18,951 bases of DNA from an uncultured Thermomicrobiales bacterium (GTDB lineage Bacteria > Chloroflexota > Chloroflexia > Thermomicrobiales > Thermomicrobiaceae): NCBI GenBank assembly GCA_937891245.1, contig CALAGB010000100.1, forward strand, positions 1 through 18,951. Reading direction: 5' to 3'. Below, piece after piece: positions 15,501 through 18,951 of this stretch (its first letter is position 1; every line of letters starts with the position of its first letter). The translations under genes and the position numbers were made by a program. Below the pieces are notes generated by a model. The model did not search any database and was not told the DNA's origin. It worked only from the letters and a program-made list of their open reading frames with translations.

Positions 15501-15595
15501 TGATTGCCAGAGAATAGATTGATCAAGATGGATAGCAACTAACGATCTGGATTGAGGCATTCGATCTCACGTTATGAGGTAAGCGTCGAGCGCGG

Positions 15596-15623
15596 TTGAC
15601 GCCGATACTCCTCACGACATAGA
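15596..15623 (+). promoter_or_regulatory. Weak putative promoter of the amidohydrolase operon
   Basis: TTGACG (15596-15601, 5 of 6 to the -35 consensus) is followed after 16 bases by CATAGA (15618-15623, 3 of 6 to the -10 consensus). The start of transcription would be about 60 bases upstream of the ATG. The -10 is poor, so this is only a candidate. Confidence 0.3.
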
Positions 15624-15690
15624 GTGACCGCAAGGACCTTGACTCATTGCTAATGATGCTGTTGGTGGCGGTAAGGGAGAGGGCAGGCGG

Positions 15691-17076
15691 ATGCCGCAAC
15701 TGGATATCGTGTTCCGGGGTGGGCGGGTCGTCACCGGTGACAGTGAGATGCTGGCCGACGTCGGCATCCTGGGCGAGTCGATCGTGCAGATCGGTGGTGA
15801 CTTCGAAGCGAGGCGCGAGATCGATGCAACCGGCATGCTCATCTTGCCGGGCGTCATCGACGCGCATGTGCATCTGACGCAGTCGAGCGATCGTCCGGAG
15901 GCCAAGTATCGCTGGGTCGATGATTTCACCAGCGGTACAGCAGCGGCCGTGGCCGGCGGTGTGACAACGGTCGGGAACATGACGTTCCTCCGGCCGGGCG
16001 AGTTGCCGCTGGCGGCGCTGGAACGCGAGGGGGCACTGGCGAGCGCGCAGGCGATCGGCGACGTTTTTCTGCATCCCGTTTTTGGAGAGACGACGCCTGA
16101 GGTACTGGCCGAGATCCCGCAATTGCTCGAACATGGTTGCAACACAATCAAGTATTTCATGTCGAACCCGCGCTTCGATCCGCAGGTTGAGGGCTATCTT
16201 GAAGCAACGAGGCTCGCCGGCGAGAACCAGCTCCTCACGATGATCCACTGCGAGGATTTCCCGATCCTTACTGAGGCGACCCAACGGCTGGTCAACGCGG
16301 GCCATCTGTCGCTCAGGCATTACCCGGAATCACGTCCGGTGATCTCCGAAGTCGTCGCGACGCAGCGGGCGGTTGCCTTCGCCGAAACGACCGGCGCGCC
16401 GGTCTATGTCGTGCATCTTTCATCGGAGCGTGCGCTCGAGGTCTGTGCCGAGGCGCAGTCGCGCGGCGTGCCCGTCTATGTCGAGACACGACCGTTTTAT
16501 CTGCATCTGACGCGTGAACGCTTCGAACGGGACGATGGGCCGAAATATGTTGGCCAACCGCCGTTGCGTGAGCAGCATGATGTCGACGCGATCTGGAACG
16601 GGCTGCGACAAGGCACGGTCAATACGGTGTGTACCGATCATGCGCCCTGGTCGCTGGCGGCCAAGATGGATGCCGATCATACGATCGCCAATTTGCGACC
16701 AGGTGCCGAGAATCTGCAGGTGATGTTGCCGATGCTCCACTCAGAAGGTGTGCTCACCGGTCGTATCTCGCTGAGTCGCATGGTCGAGGTTCTCTCAACG
16801 AATGAGGCGAAGTTGTTCGGCCTCTATCCACGCAAGGGGACGGTCGCCGTTGGGAGCGACGCGGACATCGTCATCTTTGATCCCAACCGGACGCGCACGA
16901 TCGAGGCGGCGATGCTCAAATCAAATGCCGATCATTCGGTCTACAAAGGGTTGCAGGTCACCGGCTGGCCCGTCATGACGCTGCGACGGGGCGAGGTCGT
17001 CTTCAATAACGATGAGGTCATCGGCCAGCCTGGTTCCGGTCGGATTGTGTCCCGTAACGCGATGTTGCCGCTCTAG
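15691..17076 (+). CDS. Dihydropyrimidinase/hydantoinase-family cyclic amidohydrolase
   Basis: A 461-residue metallo-amidohydrolase. All metal-site residues of D-hydantoinase/dihydropyrimidinase are present and nearly in the same register: H59 and H61 (GVIDAHVHL), the lysine that is carboxylated, K154 (NTIKYFMS), H186 (MIHCED), H242 (YVVHLSS) and D316 (CTDHAPW). The N-terminal DIVFRGGRVVTGDSEMLADVGI and C-terminal GTVAVGSDADIVIFDPNR form the small beta-sandwich domain. The family opens cyclic amides or imides (dihydropyrimidines, hydantoins, allantoin, dihydroorotate). The substrate-loop region differs enough that I do not choose among these. Cytoplasmic. ATG 15691 follows a purine-rich gggagagggcaggcgg. 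The stop is 15 bases before the next ATG, so it shares a transcript with the transhydrogenase gene. Confidence 0.85.
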   Translation: MPQLDIVFRGGRVVTGDSEMLADVGILGESIVQIGGDFEARREIDATGMLILPGVIDAHVHLTQSSDRPEAKYRWVDDFTSGTAAAVAGGVTTVGNMTFLRPGELPLAALEREGALASAQAIGDVFLHPVFGETTPEVLAEIPQLLEHGCNTIKYFMSNPRFDPQVEGYLEATRLAGENQLLTMIHCEDFPILTEATQRLVNAGHLSLRHYPESRPVISEVVATQRAVAFAETTGAPVYVVHLSSERALEVCAEAQSRGVPVYVETRPFYLHLTRERFERDDGPKYVGQPPLREQHDVDAIWNGLRQGTVNTVCTDHAPWSLAAKMDADHTIANLRPGAENLQVMLPMLHSEGVLTGRISLSRMVEVLSTNEAKLFGLYPRKGTVAVGSDADIVIFDPNRTRTIEAAMLKSNADHSVYKGLQVTGWPVMTLRRGEVVFNNDEVIGQPGSGRIVSRNAMLPL

Positions 17077-17091
17077 TTGAAGGAGAACGCG

Positions 17092-18369
17092 ATGGATTTC
17101 GAGACGACCTTCACGATGGATACGTCGAGCATCAAGTATGGTGTCGGCGCCACGCGCGAAATCGGCTTCGATATGAGCCAGCATGGCGCGACGCGCGTGA
17201 TGGTCGTCACCGATCCGCAGGTCGCGAAGACCGAAACGATCTCAGTCGTCATGAAATCGCTCGAGGATGCCGGGATCGACGCGGCGTTGTTTGACCGAGT
17301 GCGCGTCGAGCCAACTGACCGCTCGTTTCAGGAGGCGATCGATTTCGCCGTCGATGGCAGGTTCGATGGCTTTGTCCCGGTCGGCGGCGGATCGAGCATG
17401 GATACAGCCAAGGCGGCCAATCTCTACAGCACCTACCCAGCCGAGTTCCTCACGTACGTCAACGCGCCGATCGGCCAGGGGCAACCGGTACCGGGCCAAC
17501 TCAAACCGCTCATAGCCATTCCGACGACGGCCGGTACCGGCAGCGAGACGACCGGTGTGGCGATCTTCGATCTGAGCGATATGCACGTGAAAACCGGTAT
17601 CGCTCACCGTGCCCTGCGACCGTTGCTCGGCATCATCGATCCGCTCAATACGCGCGATCTGCCGCGAATGGTCGCCGCTTGTTCAGGACTCGACGTCTTG
17701 AGCCATGCGATCGAATCGCTGACGGCGTTGCCATACCACGAGCGCCCGGCGCCGGAAAGCCCGCGGGTGCGGCCGGCCTATCAAGGTGCCAACCCGATCA
17801 GCGACATCTGGTCGGCGCGGGCAATCGAAATGGTCTCGCGGAATCTGATTCGCGCGATTTCCGATCCGAAGGACGATGAGGCGCGCGGCCAGATGCTGCT
17901 GGCGGCCGCCTTCGCCGGGATCGGTTTTGGCAATGCCGGGGTGCACCTGCCGCACGGCATGTCGTATCCGGTCTCCGGTCTGGTGAGCGATTATTTCCCG
18001 CCGGACTACCCGCACGATCATCCGATCGTGCCGCACGGTATGTCGGTCATTCTGAACGCCCCGGCGGTCTTCCGCTTCACGGCCGAAGCGAACCCGGAGC
18101 GACATCTCTACGCCGCCAGCCTGCTCGGTGTCGACATCAGCGGTGCGGAAGCGAAGGATGCCGGCACGATTCTGTCCAATGCCCTGATCGATATCATGCA
18201 CAAGACGGGTATGCCGAACGGCCTGCGCGCCATCGGACTCGACGAAGAGGATGTCCCGCAATTGGTGGCCGGGACCTTGCCACAGCATCGGGTAACGAAG
18301 CTCTCGCCGCGTCCGGCGGATGAGCGCGACCTACGCCAATTGTTCCTGGATGCGATGGCGTACTGGTAG
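17092..18369 (+). CDS. Hydroxyacid-oxoacid transhydrogenase-like iron-containing alcohol dehydrogenase (ADHFE1/HOT type)
   Basis: A 425-residue group III iron-dependent alcohol dehydrogenase. ATG 17092 has AAGGAG (17080-17085) six bases upstream. Family features: VPVGGGSSMDTAKAAN (residues 95-110, dinucleotide loop), AIPTTAGTGSETTGVAIFD (142-160), and metal ligands D201, H205 (GLDVLSHAIES), H288 (LPHGMSYP) and probably H315 (VPHGMSV). The segments RPAYQGANPISDIW (227-240), AFAGIGFGNAGVHLPHGMSYPVSGLV and GTLPQHRVTKLSPRP are characteristic of eukaryotic ADHFE1/HOT rather than of generic Fe-ADHs. HOT oxidises 4-hydroxybutyrate to succinic semialdehyde while reducing 2-oxoglutarate to D-2-hydroxyglutarate, with tightly bound NAD. 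That reaction is the best guess here; other 4- or 3-hydroxyacids are possible. Second gene of the plus-strand operon; the CoxG-like gene follows by 24 bases. Confidence 0.85.
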   Translation: MDFETTFTMDTSSIKYGVGATREIGFDMSQHGATRVMVVTDPQVAKTETISVVMKSLEDAGIDAALFDRVRVEPTDRSFQEAIDFAVDGRFDGFVPVGGGSSMDTAKAANLYSTYPAEFLTYVNAPIGQGQPVPGQLKPLIAIPTTAGTGSETTGVAIFDLSDMHVKTGIAHRALRPLLGIIDPLNTRDLPRMVAACSGLDVLSHAIESLTALPYHERPAPESPRVRPAYQGANPISDIWSARAIEMVSRNLIRAISDPKDDEARGQMLLAAAFAGIGFGNAGVHLPHGMSYPVSGLVSDYFPPDYPHDHPIVPHGMSVILNAPAVFRFTAEANPERHLYAASLLGVDISGAEAKDAGTILSNALIDIMHKTGMPNGLRAIGLDEEDVPQLVAGTLPQHRVTKLSPRPADERDLRQLFLDAMAYW

Positions 18370-18393
18370 AAATGGCGATATGAAGGAGTAGCA

Positions 18394-18840
18394 TTGACGC
18401 TCGAATCCGAGGAATCGTTTGTCGTGCGGGCACCGCGCGAAAAGGTTTGGAACTACACCAGCGACATGCGCAACTGGGCGGCCAATATGCCCGGCTACCA
18501 GTCGTTCGAGCAGTTGAGCGACACCGATTCGCGCTGGACGTTGCAACTGAAGCTCGGTCCGTTCAAGCGGACGGTGCGTATGCTCGTGCATCTGACCGAA
18601 TGGGATGAACCAGAGCATGTCGCGTTCACGCTGCACAGCGAAACCGACCCGGTCAACGGTAGCGGCGGCTTTCATGCGACCGAGACGAGCCCGAACGAGA
18701 CATCGGTCAAGCTACGCCTGCGCATCGATTCGAGCGGGCCGATGGCCGGTATGATGGAATCGCTGGCCCGGCCCGTCCTGGAGCGTATGCAAAAGTCGTT
18801 CGCCGAGGCGATCGCCGGGGATATCGAGCGGTCTTCGTAG
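18394..18840 (+). CDS. SRPBCC-family protein, CoxG-like
   Basis: A 148-residue START/SRPBCC-fold protein starting at TTG 18394, with AAGGAG (18383-18388) five bases upstream; no ATG is available in frame. Family traits: ESEESFVVRAPREKVWNYTSDMRNWAANMPGYQSFE (first strand, two short helices and the 'P..W' pattern), VRMLVHLTEWDEPEHVAF, a Gly-rich turn NGSGGFHATE, and the long C-terminal helix PMAGMMESLARPVLERMQKSFAEAI. The closest recognised group is CoxG (carbon monoxide dehydrogenase subunit G, PF06240-like), which in some bacteria anchors molybdenum hydroxylases to the membrane; here no coxLMS-type gene is near. It may instead bind a hydrophobic ligand of the pathway. Third and last gene of the plus-strand operon, ended by a hairpin. 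Confidence 0.8.
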   Translation: MTLESEESFVVRAPREKVWNYTSDMRNWAANMPGYQSFEQLSDTDSRWTLQLKLGPFKRTVRMLVHLTEWDEPEHVAFTLHSETDPVNGSGGFHATETSPNETSVKLRLRIDSSGPMAGMMESLARPVLERMQKSFAEAIAGDIERSS

Positions 18841-18858
18841 GTGGTCGATTGATCAAAC

Positions 18859-18883
18859 CGGGCACGCCGTTCAGGCGTGCCCG
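18859..18883 (+). terminator. Stem-loop ending the amidohydrolase operon
   Basis: cgggcacgcc (18859-18868) pairs with ggcgtgcccg (18874-18883), a perfect 10-bp GC-rich stem with a five-base loop, followed by ttccccc. It starts 18 bases after the CoxG-like stop. A weak two-T tract follows, making it the most terminator-like of the hairpins in this window. Confidence 0.65.
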
Positions 18884-18951
18884 TTCCCCCGATGTGAACA
18901 ATCGCCGGTCAGTGCGTCAATCGCCAGCATGGTGCCCTTAGACCAGAGATC
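18871..18951 (-). CDS. Possible 3' end of a convergent gene running off the right edge
   Basis: On the minus strand the frame from the right edge to TGA (plus 18871-18873) reads DLWSKGTMLAIDALTGDCSH followed by RGNGHA. The first part looks protein-like and its stop falls inside the loop of the hairpin, as expected if the hairpin serves two convergent genes. With only 26 residues no family can be named, and the frame could be chance. Confidence 0.3.
   Translation of the reverse strand, partial: DLWSKGTMLAIDALTGDCSHRGNGHA

Larger units (their letters stand above)
15290..15690. other. Divergent control region between the two catabolic arms
   Basis: About 400 bases lie between the start codons of the transporter operon (minus) and the amidohydrolase operon (plus); no gene is supported here. 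It is markedly more AT-rich than the flanking genes around 15400-15560. It holds a good minus-strand promoter candidate, a weaker plus-strand one, and a CRP/FNR-like palindrome between them. Confidence 0.6.

Noticed and set aside
15523..16320. Minus-strand open frame of 265 codons
   Set aside because: Antisense to the hydantoinase-like gene and composed of Arg/His-rich shadow sequence without motifs.
17683..18288. Minus-strand open frame of 201 codons
   Set aside because: Antisense to the HOT-like gene; shadow coding caused by high GC.

Overview
The window looks like chromosomal DNA of a moderately GC-rich bacterium, most likely a member of the Chloroflexota (Thermomicrobia/Sphaerobacter-like). 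This is inferred from the gene mix, not from a marker gene: a lipoprotein with a long Pro/Thr linker, a DUF2079 polytopic membrane protein, an F420-type luciferase-like oxidoreductase, a twin-arginine peptide-binding lipoprotein, a CoxG-like SRPBCC protein, and frequent GTG/TTG starts with good Shine-Dalgarno sites. No rRNA, tRNA or CRISPR array was seen.

Left part (1 to about 4600) is sparse and eroded. It opens with the 3' end of a SIR2-like gene, followed at once by a decayed IS5-family transposase with internal stops and frameshifts. An intact Pro/Thr-rich lipoprotein gene (minus strand) follows. Next come about 700 bases without a recognisable gene, a frameshifted and truncated LysE-type exporter, and a relic matching the C-terminus of the DUF2079 protein found further right. 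A two-repeat YccF-domain membrane protein stands alone at 3611-4231.

Middle part (4609 to 8616) holds the intact DUF2079 gene (minus), a small secreted Gly-rich protein (plus), a GNAT acetyltransferase and a small secreted four-cysteine protein (both minus, probably co-transcribed). Perfect or near-perfect stem-loops fill several intergenic gaps.

Right part (8725 to 18840) is dense and looks like a catabolic module around a divergent promoter region (15290-15690). Leftward: peptide/nickel-type ABC substrate-binding lipoprotein, two permeases, acetamidase/formamidase-family protein, DUF3891 protein, and an F420-type LLM oxidoreductase. Rightward: a dihydropyrimidinase/hydantoinase-family amidohydrolase with all six metal-site residues, a close homologue of hydroxyacid-oxoacid transhydrogenase (ADHFE1/HOT), and a CoxG-like SRPBCC protein, ending at a hairpin. 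The two arms probably import and break down a small amide- or imide-containing compound (C-N ring opening, amide hydrolysis, hydroxyacid oxidation). The substrate is inference. No ATPase genes for the transporter lie in the window.
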